Assembly (NCBI GenBank): GCA_964580315.1
Contig: CAZOKH010000012.1
Span: 1-52,293, forward strand
DNA: 52,293 nucleotides
Origin: CAZOKH01 sp964580315
GTDB taxonomy: Bacteria > Chloroflexota > Anaerolineae > Anaerolineales > Anaerolineaceae
Direction: 5' to 3'
Shown piece after piece: positions 32,230 to 41,183 of the stretch (its first letter is position 1; the number at the start of each line of letters is the position of its first letter). Under the pieces are notes generated by a model. The model searched no databases, was not told the origin of the DNA, and saw only the letters and a list, made by a program, of their open reading frames with translations. A program made the translations under genes and the position numbers.

Positions 32230-33069
32230 ATGTATCGAATACTCCACAGTCAGATGATTGCACCCAATATTCATCAACTTGAGATTGAAGCACCCAATGT
32301 TGCCGCGTCAGTTCAGGCGGGGCAGTTTGTGATCTTGAGAGTGGAAGAGAATGGCGAGCGGATACCTTTGACTATCTCCGACTGGGATTTACAGAAGGGT
32401 TCCATTACGGTTGTTGCTATTTTAGTCGGACATACCACGCAAAAATTGGCAACCCTGCGCGCTGGTGAAATGATACCAACTGTCGCCGGCCCGCTTGGGA
32501 ATCCGCTGGCGATGGAAAATTATGGAATGGTGGTATGCCTGGGCGGTTGTTATGGGATTGGAAGCCTTTACGCCGTGGAACGCGCATTAAAACAGCACGG
32601 GAACCGGGTGATCACAATCATTGAAGGCAGATCATCTTATATGCTTTATTGGGAAGAAAAATTAAAAAAGTATTGCGACAAGATTATTCATATCACGCGC
32701 GATGGAACAAAAGGCCACCGAGGTCATGTGGATCAACTTGCAACCATACTCAAAGAGTTGGGAGAACCAGTGAACCTGGTTGTGATAAACGGTTGCAATC
32801 TTCTTTTGAGAAAAGGCAGCGAATCGACGCGCGAATTAAATATTCCAACCCAGGTGGCATTAAACACGATCATGATCGATGGTACCGGAATGTGTGGTGT
32901 TTGCCGCGTTTCAATTGATGGAAAAATGAAATTTGCCTGTGTGGACGGCCCCTATTTTGATGGACACCTGGTGGACTGGGATGAATTATATAAACGCCGC
33001 CAAACATACATGGAAGAAGAACTGAAAACCTTACGCAGCAGTAAGGGAGAAGTGAGCTTTTGTCAGTGA
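32230..33069 (+). CDS. nfnA: NfnA-like ferredoxin-NADP+ reductase subunit (SudB)
   Basis: Small subunit of NADH-dependent reduced ferredoxin:NADP+ oxidoreductase. 279 residues: an FAD-binding beta barrel, an NAD-binding domain (GMVVCLGGCYGIGSLYAVER) and a C-terminal [2Fe-2S] site (GTGMCGVCRVSIDGK...FACVDGPYFDGH), as in the PyrK/SudB/NfnA family. It lies 6 nt after the NuoG-like stop and is followed by the large subunit, the normal pairing. Known NfnAB catalyses reversible flavin-based bifurcation between NADPH, NAD+ and ferredoxin. Confidence 0.9.
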   Translation: MYRILHSQMIAPNIHQLEIEAPNVAASVQAGQFVILRVEENGERIPLTISDWDLQKGSITVVAILVGHTTQKLATLRAGEMIPTVAGPLGNPLAMENYGMVVCLGGCYGIGSLYAVERALKQHGNRVITIIEGRSSYMLYWEEKLKKYCDKIIHITRDGTKGHRGHVDQLATILKELGEPVNLVVINGCNLLLRKGSESTRELNIPTQVALNTIMIDGTGMCGVCRVSIDGKMKFACVDGPYFDGHLVDWDELYKRRQTYMEEELKTLRSSKGEVSFCQ

Positions 33070-33070
33070 G

Positions 33071-34492
33071 ATGACCATGAGCGATCAAAAATCAAAAACC
33101 TTAGATTTACAGCGTCGCGAAATGCCAAAACAGGAACCACATATTCGCCGGCAAAATTTTGACGAAGTTGCTTTCGGTTACACAGAAAAATTGGCAATTG
33201 AAGAAGCGTCTCGCTGCCTGAATTGCAAAAACCCGAAATGCGTGGAAGGATGCCCGGTAGGAATTCGCATTCCTGAATTTATCCAGTGCATTGCTCGGCG
33301 CGATTATCAAAAGGGAATTCAAATCATCAAGGAGAGCAATTGTTTACCAGCGGTTTGTGGGAGGGTTTGCCCGCAGGAGTCCCAGTGCGAAGGTTCGTGT
33401 ATTTTAAACAAAAGAGGCGGACAAATTGCCATTGGGAGACTTGAACGATTTCTGGCCGACTGGGAAGCTGCTCAACCTGTGATGGCAATGCCGAAAATAG
33501 CCGAACCTAATCATATCAAGGTGGCGATTGTGGGCGGAGGCCCGGCAGGATTGACCACTGCAGGAGACCTTGTGAAGCTGGGGTATGATGTTACCCTTTT
33601 CGAGGCGCTTCACCGAATTGGCGGGGTTCTGGTCTATGGCATTCCAGAGTTTCGTTTACCGAAAAAGATTGTAAATCGCGAAGTGGAATATTTGCAAAAA
33701 CTTGGCGTTAAAATGGTCACCGATTTTATCGTTGGACGAACCCGCACAATTGACAGTATGTTGGAGGAGTTTAACGCGATTTTTGTTGGCTCAGGAGCCG
33801 GTTTACCCTGGTTTATGGGGATTCCGGGTGAAAATTTGAATGGTGTTTATTCAGCCAACGAATATCTTACCCGCATGAACTTGATGGGTGGATATCGCCA
33901 AAACGAAGTCTATACTCCCATAAAAAAACATCACCGTGTAGTGATAGTTGGCGGGGGAAATGTGGCTATGGATTGCGCGCGGACTGCTTTGCGCATGGGC
34001 GCTGAGGCGCGCATTGTCTATCGACGTTCTCGGGCAGAATTGCCGGCCAGGTTGGAAGAGGTCGAAAATGCTGAAGAAGAGGGTGTGATTTTTGACTTGT
34101 TAACTTTGCCAACCCGTTATATTGGAAATGAAAATGGCTGGGTTACTGCTATGGAATTTATCCGCATGGAATTAGGTGAACCGGATGCTTCAGGAAGGCG
34201 CAGCCCCGTTCCAATACCCGGATCAGAAACAATCGTCCCGGTGGATGCGGTGATCTGCGCAATTGGAAACAGTCCCAACCCATTGATTGCGGCTACTACC
34301 CCCGGGCTTTTGATTGGAAAACGCGGAAACCTTGTGGTTGACGAGGTCACTGGAAAAACGTCCAAAGAAAACGTGTGGGCTGGCGGCGATGTGGTTACCG
34401 GGTCGGCGACAGTCATTCTCGCTATGGGAGCTGGTCGCAAGGCGGCGCAGGCAATTCATGAGAAGTTTTTCCCCTCTAAAACCGAAGATTAA
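33071..34492 (+). CDS. nfnB: NfnB-like large subunit (SudA, glutamate synthase beta-like)
   Basis: 473 residues. N-terminal two-cluster [4Fe-4S] domain (CLNCKNPKCVEGCPVGIRIP and CGRVCPQESQCEGSCILNK), FAD motif VAIVGGGPAGLTTAGDLVK near 150, RIGGVLVYGIPEFRLPKKIV, NADPH-binding VIVGGGNVAMDCARTALR, and AGGDVVTGSATVILAMGAGR at the C-terminus. Matches NfnB/SudA and GltD-type proteins; the adjacent NfnA makes NfnB the better call. The start may be ATG 33071 or ATG 33077. Last gene of the operon; a new promoter follows at 34518. Confidence 0.9.
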   Translation: MTMSDQKSKTLDLQRREMPKQEPHIRRQNFDEVAFGYTEKLAIEEASRCLNCKNPKCVEGCPVGIRIPEFIQCIARRDYQKGIQIIKESNCLPAVCGRVCPQESQCEGSCILNKRGGQIAIGRLERFLADWEAAQPVMAMPKIAEPNHIKVAIVGGGPAGLTTAGDLVKLGYDVTLFEALHRIGGVLVYGIPEFRLPKKIVNREVEYLQKLGVKMVTDFIVGRTRTIDSMLEEFNAIFVGSGAGLPWFMGIPGENLNGVYSANEYLTRMNLMGGYRQNEVYTPIKKHHRVVIVGGGNVAMDCARTALRMGAEARIVYRRSRAELPARLEEVENAEEEGVIFDLLTLPTRYIGNENGWVTAMEFIRMELGEPDASGRRSPVPIPGSETIVPVDAVICAIGNSPNPLIAATTPGLLIGKRGNLVVDEVTGKTSKENVWAGGDVVTGSATVILAMGAGRKAAQAIHEKFFPSKTED

Positions 34493-34517
34493 TTTTCATC
34501 GATCAATTGTTCAGTTC

Positions 34518-34546
34518 TTGACGAAGAGATTCGCCTCGCATACAAT
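34518..34546 (+). promoter_or_regulatory. Promoter of patatin/NYN genes
   Basis: TTGACG (34518-34523), a 17-bp spacer, and TACAAT (34541-34546). The transcript should start near 34553, which supports ATG 34570 over an in-frame TTG at 34552. Confidence 0.65.
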
Positions 34547-34569
34547 CGATATTGGAATTGGACATCACT

Positions 34570-35433
34570 ATGGATAAACCTACAAAGAAAATTGGCCTGG
34601 CGCTTGGCGGCGGTGGTGGCCGCGGTCTGGCGCATGTTGGGTTTTTAAAGGAATTAGACAAAGCCGGCATTAAGTTTGATGTGGTCAGCGGAACCAGCAT
34701 TGGGGGGATCTTTGCAGCTTCTTATGCGTTAGGTATTCCCTTGGAAGAAATGGAAAGCCGTTGTCGAAAGCTGTCCAGCGTGCGCGAATTGATGAAACTG
34801 GTTGATATGTCGCCTCCCCGGCGCGGTTTATTGGAAGGCGCCAAAGTGCGCGAGTATCTTTCACAGTTCATTGCGCCGGATTTAACTTTCAACGATACGC
34901 TTATCCCGCTATCGATGTGTGCGGTTGATTTACTTTCCTGCAAGGAAGTTGTACTGGATTCGGGAAATTTATTGGATGCTGTGATGGCGACAATCTCGTT
35001 ACCCGGACTTTTTTCACCAGTTATTATTGAAAATTATCACCTGGTGGATGGAGGGGTATTAAATTATTTGCCGGCGGAGTATCCACGAAAACTGGGGGCT
35101 GATGTGGTTATTGCCGTGGATGTGATGAATGATCCATACAATGAATTGCCATGGCAAGAATTGCCGAAGAATTTACTTTTCCCGTTTGCCATACCTGAGT
35201 TCTTCCTGGATTTTTACCGTGCAGAATTGATCATGGTTGCTGAAATTACCACCCGAAAATTACTGGAATCTAAACCCGATTTATTAATTCGTCCCCCAAT
35301 CCCAACCGATGTCACGACTCTTTTGGGATTTACCAAAGCAGACGAAACAATTTCTGCTGGAGAACGTGCTGCACAGGATGCTCTCCCGGCGATCATGTCC
35401 ATTTTTCAAAATGGAAAAAGAATTGAGGAATAA
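34570..35433 (+). CDS. Patatin-like phospholipase (RssA/YchK type)
   Basis: 287 residues with the full patatin signature: oxyanion loop LALGGGGGRGLAHVGFL near the N-terminus, nucleophile elbow SGTSIGGIFAASY (GxSxG), and the catalytic Asp in LVDGGVLNYLP. Patatins hydrolyse acyl chains of lipids with a Ser-Asp dyad. No signal peptide or membrane segment, so cytoplasmic. First gene of a pair with the NYN protein (2-nt gap). A second patatin lies at 43324-44256. Confidence 0.88.
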   Translation: MDKPTKKIGLALGGGGGRGLAHVGFLKELDKAGIKFDVVSGTSIGGIFAASYALGIPLEEMESRCRKLSSVRELMKLVDMSPPRRGLLEGAKVREYLSQFIAPDLTFNDTLIPLSMCAVDLLSCKEVVLDSGNLLDAVMATISLPGLFSPVIIENYHLVDGGVLNYLPAEYPRKLGADVVIAVDVMNDPYNELPWQELPKNLLFPFAIPEFFLDFYRAELIMVAEITTRKLLESKPDLLIRPPIPTDVTTLLGFTKADETISAGERAAQDALPAIMSIFQNGKRIEE

Positions 35434-35435
35434 TT

Positions 35436-36197
35436 ATGAGCGAATCAGAAACAAATGATCACGCGCGCCGAATTGCCATGTTGATTGACGGCGATAATGC
35501 TCAGCCAACCTTAATAAGCAATATGCTGGCTGAAACTGGGAAATACGGTCAAGTGACCATTCGCCGAATTTATGGTGATTGGACCACTGCAAACATGAGT
35601 GGCTGGAAAGATACTTTACAGACCAATGCTATTCAACCCATACAACAATTTCGATACACAATTGGAAAAAATGCCACTGACAGCGCCATGATTATCGATT
35701 GCATGGATATTTTGTATGAAGGCGTCGTCGATGGTTTTTGTCTGGTATCCAGCGACAGTGATTACACCCGCCTGGCTACCCGTATTCGAGAAAAAGGCGT
35801 GTTTGTGATGGGGATTGGAAAGAAAATGACCCCGCGTGCGTTTGTGAGTGCCTGTGATGTTTTTGTGTATTCAGAAAATTTGCTGCCCGATGTGGATTTT
35901 AACCGCCAAGCAAAAGCAAAGAAATCAGCGGCGGGCATTGAGACAACTGCACCTGACCTGGTTCCGCTATTGCGAAAAGGATTCGATCTGGCAGTTCAGG
36001 ATGATGGATGGGCTTTCCTGGGTGTTTTGGGACAACATTTACGCCAACTGGACCCGAGCTTTGATCCGCGCACGTATGGATATAAACAACTATCGCACTT
36101 AATAAAGGCACAGACTGAGGTTTTCAAAATGAAGGTTAACAAGGAACAAAAAGGAACCGCAATTATTTCCGTGACATTGAAAGAGGGTGGTGAATAA
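35436..36197 (+). CDS. NYN-domain (LabA-like) protein with OST-HTH/LOTUS domain
   Basis: 253 residues. N-terminal NYN/PIN-like nuclease fold (about 10-150) with the acidic residues D18, D82, D88, D107 and D109 (AMLIDGDNAQ, NATDSAMIIDCMD, LVSSDSDYTRLA). A C-terminal OST-HTH (LOTUS) domain lies at about 175-250 (LVPLLRKGFDL...YGYKQLSHLIK). NYN domains are putative ribonucleases and LOTUS domains bind RNA, so an RNA-processing role is likely but untested. It follows the patatin by 2 nt and abuts, tail to tail, the zinc-ribbon gene at 36198. Confidence 0.88.
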   Translation: MSESETNDHARRIAMLIDGDNAQPTLISNMLAETGKYGQVTIRRIYGDWTTANMSGWKDTLQTNAIQPIQQFRYTIGKNATDSAMIIDCMDILYEGVVDGFCLVSSDSDYTRLATRIREKGVFVMGIGKKMTPRAFVSACDVFVYSENLLPDVDFNRQAKAKKSAAGIETTAPDLVPLLRKGFDLAVQDDGWAFLGVLGQHLRQLDPSFDPRTYGYKQLSHLIKAQTEVFKMKVNKEQKGTAIISVTLKEGGE

Positions 36198-37301
36198 TCA
36201 TTCGTCCTGTTGATTTTGTGTCTTATTCCAACTCCAGGGCAAAACCATGAAATAACCTGCGACGACTGTCGCGATGATTGCGATGGGAATGAACAACAAT
36301 CCCAAAAATGATACAGGGGGAATAATGGGAGCAATCGCAAATGCGCCTAGTCCCAGTAAAAATGTTGCCAGAGCAATTGCAAATGCAATACTGGCATATA
36401 GAAAGCCTTTGCGTTGAGAGGCAATACGTTTCCCTTTAATTTCGCCGGTTTGACCGTTGATCATAATAACCTGGTATTGCCCCTCATCATCCAGGTAGTA
36501 TGTTGAAAGAACAGGCAATAATACTTGTGTCCAGTTAAAATCCTCAAAGGTGGGATTTATGTGATAGTCCTGAATCTGGTCTGCGTCACATGCAGTGACG
36601 ACATCGTTGTGAGCAAGTTTTTCGAAAATTGGTTGAGCGCTTTGCCATGCAATTTCAGGTTCAATATTGGGAACGGCAATAGGGTTTTTTGAAAGAATGG
36701 ATGGGGAATATGGAATCGACTGGTTTAGATCGTAGTTGTGGTTATTTGTGCGATAAGTAAGGATTTTTTGGAATGTCGAATTGGCAAGAACGGCAATGTT
36801 TTCGTATCGGCGTGATATTTCACCAATTCTTTTCTCCCATCGTAATTTCTTTTCGATAACATCTTGAGATTGCCAGGTTCCATTATTAAATCTTTCAATG
36901 GAACTTTTTACCTGTTGAGGAAAACCTGCCCTGGCATCCCATTGTCCATTGACGGTTGCGTCCACCAACCACATGGGGAAATAGAACAATTTCATGCGGC
37001 TGCTTAATTGTTGGGTTGAGAAATCATCGCAGCGGATTTTAACTTCATTGACGAATTTGTCCAGAAGTGGAATAGCTCTTTTGGGATCAATCACAAGCGG
37101 GATAATTTTTTCGGGTGGTTCTCTTCTGAACAGCGAAGTCGACTCTTCCAAATTTCCTTGAAAGCAAACGGGACACTTTGTCTCCAGGTCAATTTCGGGA
37201 ATTAGAAAGGAGCTATGGCATTTGGGGCAATCTGAAATTACCCTTTGAATTCCCCACTCGGGTGGGATTTGGTCTGATGTGATGTTAGTTGTGTTGGTCA
37301 T
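36198..37301 (-). CDS. Zinc-ribbon membrane protein, shorter paralogue
   Basis: 367 residues. One N-terminal four-Cys zinc ribbon (C25/C28/C43/C46) is preceded by EWGIQR. A long soluble region and C-terminal hydrophobic segments follow (about 300-355). It is paralogous to the gene just upstream (37304-38605): both share WGIQR before a zinc ribbon and an LLPVxxSTY...QVIxNGQxGEIxGxx block before the membrane segments. Its start is 2 nt from the upstream stop, so they form an operon. Family function unknown; it resembles uncharacterised zinc-ribbon proteins sometimes annotated as TFIIB-type zinc ribbon-containing. Confidence 0.75.
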   Translation of the reverse strand: MTNTTNITSDQIPPEWGIQRVISDCPKCHSSFLIPEIDLETKCPVCFQGNLEESTSLFRREPPEKIIPLVIDPKRAIPLLDKFVNEVKIRCDDFSTQQLSSRMKLFYFPMWLVDATVNGQWDARAGFPQQVKSSIERFNNGTWQSQDVIEKKLRWEKRIGEISRRYENIAVLANSTFQKILTYRTNNHNYDLNQSIPYSPSILSKNPIAVPNIEPEIAWQSAQPIFEKLAHNDVVTACDADQIQDYHINPTFEDFNWTQVLLPVLSTYYLDDEGQYQVIMINGQTGEIKGKRIASQRKGFLYASIAFAIALATFLLGLGAFAIAPIIPPVSFLGLLFIPIAIIATVVAGYFMVLPWSWNKTQNQQDE

Positions 37302-37303
37302 GA

Positions 37304-38605
37304 TTATTCTGCCTCTGAATCCATAGCGCCTTTTACGATAGCAACGCTGATTATGGCGCCAATAATGAAAAGGATTATCCCCAAGCTAAGCGGTATCACC
37401 CCAATTCCTCCCAGGAAAAGCAGGATGAAGCCGATGCCCCCCAGACCAAGACCGGGTAATACTAACGCGGCAACAGCCGCCCATACTTTCCACCATTCCA
37501 CTGGTTTTTGGCCGGAAATTTCACCGTTTTGACCATTTACAATTACCTGGAAGGTGCGGTCCATGTATCGATAAGTTGAAAGATAAACGGGTAAAAGGAT
37601 GTAACGCCAGCTTTCATCACTAAAATCGGCAGACATTTGGAAATCTCTTACATGAGACGTGGGAATATCCTCATGGCAGGCATCCTGTGCTTTTTCGCGC
37701 ATAATGCTTTTGCCAGTTTCCCAGGCTGTATTTAGCGGTATGCTGAATTTTTGAGCCTGCCAGCCAGCCAGAAAGTCAGGGGAATAATTAACCAGGGCGC
37801 TTAAGTCAAAAGTCTGAATGCATTCAAAGAGACGTTTGCTGATCTGGTTGCTGCCCAACACGACAAGGTTTTCGATTGAAAGTTGAACATTTCCTGATTC
37901 GGGGCGCCAATCAATATGCGTTCTGGTTTGCCAGGATTTGGAACCGTGATTGTAATATCGTTCCACCCGTTCATAGCCTACCAGAGCATTCCACTGAGCA
38001 TTTATTTGGCTGCTAAATGTCCAGGCGGGAGCATAAATTCCCAGGAAAGGTTTCAGTGAACTTAATTCTCTTAGTGTCTTGGGATTGAACCAGCCCTTAC
38101 CCAGCCACTCATGCGCTATCTGGCGTAGTTGTTGATCGGTTATCTTGAACGGAACCAGCAAAGAAGGGCGAAGTTTGGGGTTTAATTCAATCCCAATATT
38201 TACCTCATTCGAGGCGCAAAAAGGACAGGTGTGTGTTATATTCTCATTGGTAACCGACAGTTCTGCGCCACAACTGGAGCAGCGCAGTTCCCGCCTTTGA
38301 ATCCCCCAGCCTTGTTCGTCAGGCTCAAAGATATCCAACGTGAAAGCATTTCCAGGAGTGGAGGTGCCTACCTTTTGCGCATCCGGTTTAATTTCAAATC
38401 CGCAATGTTCACATTTCACTCCGCCAACGCTTACATCAAAGCGGGTAGTTGCCCCACAATTGGGACATTTGAATTCTTTTCTTTGATGCTTCTCGTGTTT
38501 GTCGGCTGCTGGCGCAAATACAGTAATGCCAGCCATGTTTGATTCGATTTGATGAAACCCTTCAGGTGGCGTAAAAGCAGTGGGATTACCAGGTTGTTCT
38601 TTCAT
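37304..38605 (-). CDS. Zinc-ribbon membrane protein, longer paralogue
   Basis: 433 residues with two zinc ribbons, C47/C50/C65/C68 and C109/C112/C127/C130, the second preceded by GWGIQRRELRC. A soluble middle follows, containing ILLPVYLSTYRYMDRTFQVI and VNGQNGEISGQ, and then two C-terminal transmembrane segments (about 370-425). Compared with its downstream paralogue it has one extra N-terminal zinc ribbon. AAGGG ribosome site. It is read divergently from gnd. No enzymatic motif seen. Confidence 0.75.
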   Translation of the reverse strand: MKEQPGNPTAFTPPEGFHQIESNMAGITVFAPAADKHEKHQRKEFKCPNCGATTRFDVSVGGVKCEHCGFEIKPDAQKVGTSTPGNAFTLDIFEPDEQGWGIQRRELRCSSCGAELSVTNENITHTCPFCASNEVNIGIELNPKLRPSLLVPFKITDQQLRQIAHEWLGKGWFNPKTLRELSSLKPFLGIYAPAWTFSSQINAQWNALVGYERVERYYNHGSKSWQTRTHIDWRPESGNVQLSIENLVVLGSNQISKRLFECIQTFDLSALVNYSPDFLAGWQAQKFSIPLNTAWETGKSIMREKAQDACHEDIPTSHVRDFQMSADFSDESWRYILLPVYLSTYRYMDRTFQVIVNGQNGEISGQKPVEWWKVWAAVAALVLPGLGLGGIGFILLFLGGIGVIPLSLGIILFIIGAIISVAIVKGAMDSEAE

Positions 38606-38663
38606 GTTTGCCCTTGTACTTGAATATGGTTTATTTTAATCGCTCTTTCTTTTTTGGGGTGAT

Positions 38664-38691
38664 TTGACTTGAAAATAATATTGTATATAAT
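38664..38691 (+). promoter_or_regulatory. Promoter of gnd-zwf
   Basis: TTGACT (38664-38669), a 16-bp spacer, and TATAAT (38686-38691), within a very AT-rich divergent region. The leader is about 40 nt. Confidence 0.7.
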
Positions 38692-38738
38692 ATACATAAT
38701 AATATCTATAATATCGCAAATAAATGGGAGCGTGCAAG

Positions 38739-39659
38739 ATGAAACTGGCGATTGTGGGTTTGGGACGTATGGGCGCCAACATGGCAATCAGGTTGATCCG
38801 AAATGGTCATGAAGTGGTTGGATATAATCGAACTCGTGCAACCACAGAGAAATTATCCCACGAAGAAGGGATTATTCCAGCATTTTCATTTGAGGAAATT
38901 GTAGAGAAATTAGATATACCTAGAATTGTCTGGTTGATGGTACCAGCCGGTCTGCCTACTGAGGAAATTCTTGAAAAATTTACAAACCTTTTGTCGCCTG
39001 GTGATATTTTAATCGATGGGGGAAACGCCAATTACCGCGATACAATTCGTCGATCCAAGATTGTCAATGAAAAACAAATCCATTTTCTTGATACCGGCGT
39101 TAGCGGGGGAATATGGGGGCTGAAGGAAGGTTACTCACTGATGGTGGGGGGCGAAAAAGAAATTGCGGAATATTTAAAACCAATTTTCACGTCATTGGCC
39201 CCATCTGCTGATAAAGGCTGGGGATGGGTTGGCACTCACGGAGCCGGGCATTTTGTAAAAATGGTGCACAATGGAATTGAGTATGGAATGATGGAGGCGT
39301 TTGCCGAAGGATTTGAAATCCTTCAGGCAAGAAAAAATCTTGGGCTGGACTTGTATCAGATTTCACAGATTTGGCGATATGGTTCTGTAGTCCGATCATG
39401 GTTGTTGGACTTAATTGGCAACGCCTTGAAATATGACCCTGAGTTGAGCGAGTTAAAAGGATGGGTAGCCGATTCGGGAGAGGGAAGATGGACTGTTCAG
39501 GAAGCGCTTGACCAGGGAATTCCAGCCCCGGTTATTACCGAAGCTGTTTATCGGAGATTTTTCAGTCAGAACACGGATGCGTATTCTGCCAAGCTGTTGG
39601 CGGCCACACGCAATCAATTTGGCGGACACGCAGTTAAAAAAGCTGATCCGGAGGGTTAG
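38739..39659 (+). CDS. gnd: 6-phosphogluconate dehydrogenase, decarboxylating (short form)
   Basis: Oxidises 6-phosphogluconate to ribulose-5-phosphate with CO2 release. 306 residues, the short GndA/YqeC-type form instead of the about 470-residue enzyme. Rossmann motif IVGLGRMGANMA at the N-terminus, LIDGGNANYRDT, LDTGVSGGIWGL, and the substrate-binding GAGHFVKMVHNGIEYGMMEA. Starts at ATG 38739 because GGGAG lies 8 nt upstream. Short forms are often NAD-dependent; cofactor preference cannot be read here. Followed by zwf after 3 nt. Confidence 0.92.
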   Translation: MKLAIVGLGRMGANMAIRLIRNGHEVVGYNRTRATTEKLSHEEGIIPAFSFEEIVEKLDIPRIVWLMVPAGLPTEEILEKFTNLLSPGDILIDGGNANYRDTIRRSKIVNEKQIHFLDTGVSGGIWGLKEGYSLMVGGEKEIAEYLKPIFTSLAPSADKGWGWVGTHGAGHFVKMVHNGIEYGMMEAFAEGFEILQARKNLGLDLYQISQIWRYGSVVRSWLLDLIGNALKYDPELSELKGWVADSGEGRWTVQEALDQGIPAPVITEAVYRRFFSQNTDAYSAKLLAATRNQFGGHAVKKADPEG

Positions 39660-39662
39660 ACA

Positions 39663-41183
39663 TTGGATAACGACTCTGTTGATACTCAAACCTCGCCGGG
39701 CAGGCTTGCTTTCGTTATCTTTGGTGTGACGGGCGATTTAACTCGACGCAAACTGATTCCTGCGCTTTATGAATTGGCAAAATCAAAAAACTTGCCTGTT
39801 CCGCTCACAATCATTGGTTTTGCAAGACGGGAATGGACTCGTGAGACGATGGTCGAGAATCTAGTCAAAGGTTTGTTGGAGTTTTCTCGTACAAAACCGA
39901 TTGATATGGATGTGGTTAATCAGTTGTTTTCCAACTCGAAGTATATTCGGTCCTCTTTTGAGGATGATGCTGGATATAAAGAAATTAACCGGCTAACAAC
40001 TGAAGCGGGATTTGATCAAGTTTTATATTATTTGGCAACACCGCCCGATTCTTATAAAGAAATCATTCAACGAATTGGAAAAAATGGCTCGCAGATCGCC
40101 GGAAAAGGTTGGACCCGCATTGTTATTGAGAAACCTTACGGGAATGACCTGGAAACTGCCAGAGAACTAGAGGCGGAAGTACATAAAGTCTTCAGTGAAA
40201 AACAGATCTATCGTATTGATCATTACCTGGGAAAGGATACCGTTCAGAACATTTTAGTTTTTCGTTTTGCCAATGGCATTTTTGAACCCCTGTGGAATCG
40301 TAATTATGTGGATCATGTGCAAATTACTGTGGCAGAAACCGTCGGTATTGGAAACCGGGCAGGGTACTATGAACGTTCTGGGGTGATCCGGGATATTTTC
40401 CAAAACCATATGCTGCAATTGCTGGCATTGACGGCCATGGAAGCGCCGTCAGCTTTCAACGCTGATGCTGTTCGCGATGAGAAAGTGAAAGTGCTGCGCA
40501 CCCTGCGTCCAATTCGGGGGGATGATGCCATAACCGAGACATTTCGGGCGCAATACGTCTCGGGATTGATTGGAAGCGAAAGGGTTCCGGGCTATAAAGA
40601 GGAGCCCAACGTTTCCAACACTTCAACAACAGAGACTTATTTGGCCATGCGTTTATTTGTTGAAAACTGGCGCTGGTCGGGTGTGCCATTTTACATGCGG
40701 TCTGCCAAGCGGATGCCGTCACGTTTTACTGAGATAGCCATCCAATTTAAGCAATTGCCTTTGTCTTTATTCAACTGGCGGAACCTGGCAGGCGATGCTC
40801 CAAATGTGCTTGTTCTCAAATTACAGCCAGACGAGGGAATAACTTTAAGTTTTGGGGCAAAATCTCCCGGTCATATCAACCAGATCACGCCGGTTCAAAT
40901 GCAATTTGGGTATTGCGAAACCTTTGGATTGGAACCCCCTGAGGCTTATGAACGTTTGCTCCTTGATTCAATTATTGGTGACGCGACCCTGTTTACTCGC
41001 ACCGATGAAGTTTTGGCGCAATGGGATTTCACCTCATCCATCATTGAGTCATGGGCTGAACATCCCGCTAAAACATTGCCGGTGTATGAGGCGGGCACGT
41101 GGGGTCCTCCGGGCGCAGATGAATTCATTCATAAACATCGGCGCCAGTGGCGTCACCCTGAATTTCAAGAATCAAAATGTTAG
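39663..41183 (+). CDS. zwf: Glucose-6-phosphate 1-dehydrogenase
   Basis: First step of the oxidative pentose phosphate pathway. 506 residues, usual length. FVIFGVTGDLTRRKLIPALY (nucleotide-binding GxTGDL), VIEKPYGNDL, the active-site RIDHYLGKDTVQNILVFRFAN region and WRWSGVPFYMRSAKRM. TTG start at 39663 with GGAGGG 8 nt upstream. Operon gnd-zwf in the order reverse to the pathway; no pgl is between them. It overlaps the convergent zinc-ribbon gene by 4 nt. Confidence 0.95.
   Translation: MDNDSVDTQTSPGRLAFVIFGVTGDLTRRKLIPALYELAKSKNLPVPLTIIGFARREWTRETMVENLVKGLLEFSRTKPIDMDVVNQLFSNSKYIRSSFEDDAGYKEINRLTTEAGFDQVLYYLATPPDSYKEIIQRIGKNGSQIAGKGWTRIVIEKPYGNDLETARELEAEVHKVFSEKQIYRIDHYLGKDTVQNILVFRFANGIFEPLWNRNYVDHVQITVAETVGIGNRAGYYERSGVIRDIFQNHMLQLLALTAMEAPSAFNADAVRDEKVKVLRTLRPIRGDDAITETFRAQYVSGLIGSERVPGYKEEPNVSNTSTTETYLAMRLFVENWRWSGVPFYMRSAKRMPSRFTEIAIQFKQLPLSLFNWRNLAGDAPNVLVLKLQPDEGITLSFGAKSPGHINQITPVQMQFGYCETFGLEPPEAYERLLLDSIIGDATLFTRTDEVLAQWDFTSSIIESWAEHPAKTLPVYEAGTWGPPGADEFIHKHRRQWRHPEFQESKC

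Noticed and set aside
38671..38720. AT-rich repeats between the divergent zinc-ribbon and gnd genes as a replication origin or attachment site
   Set aside because: There are no DnaA boxes or direct repeats of meaningful length. A promoter explains the AT richness.
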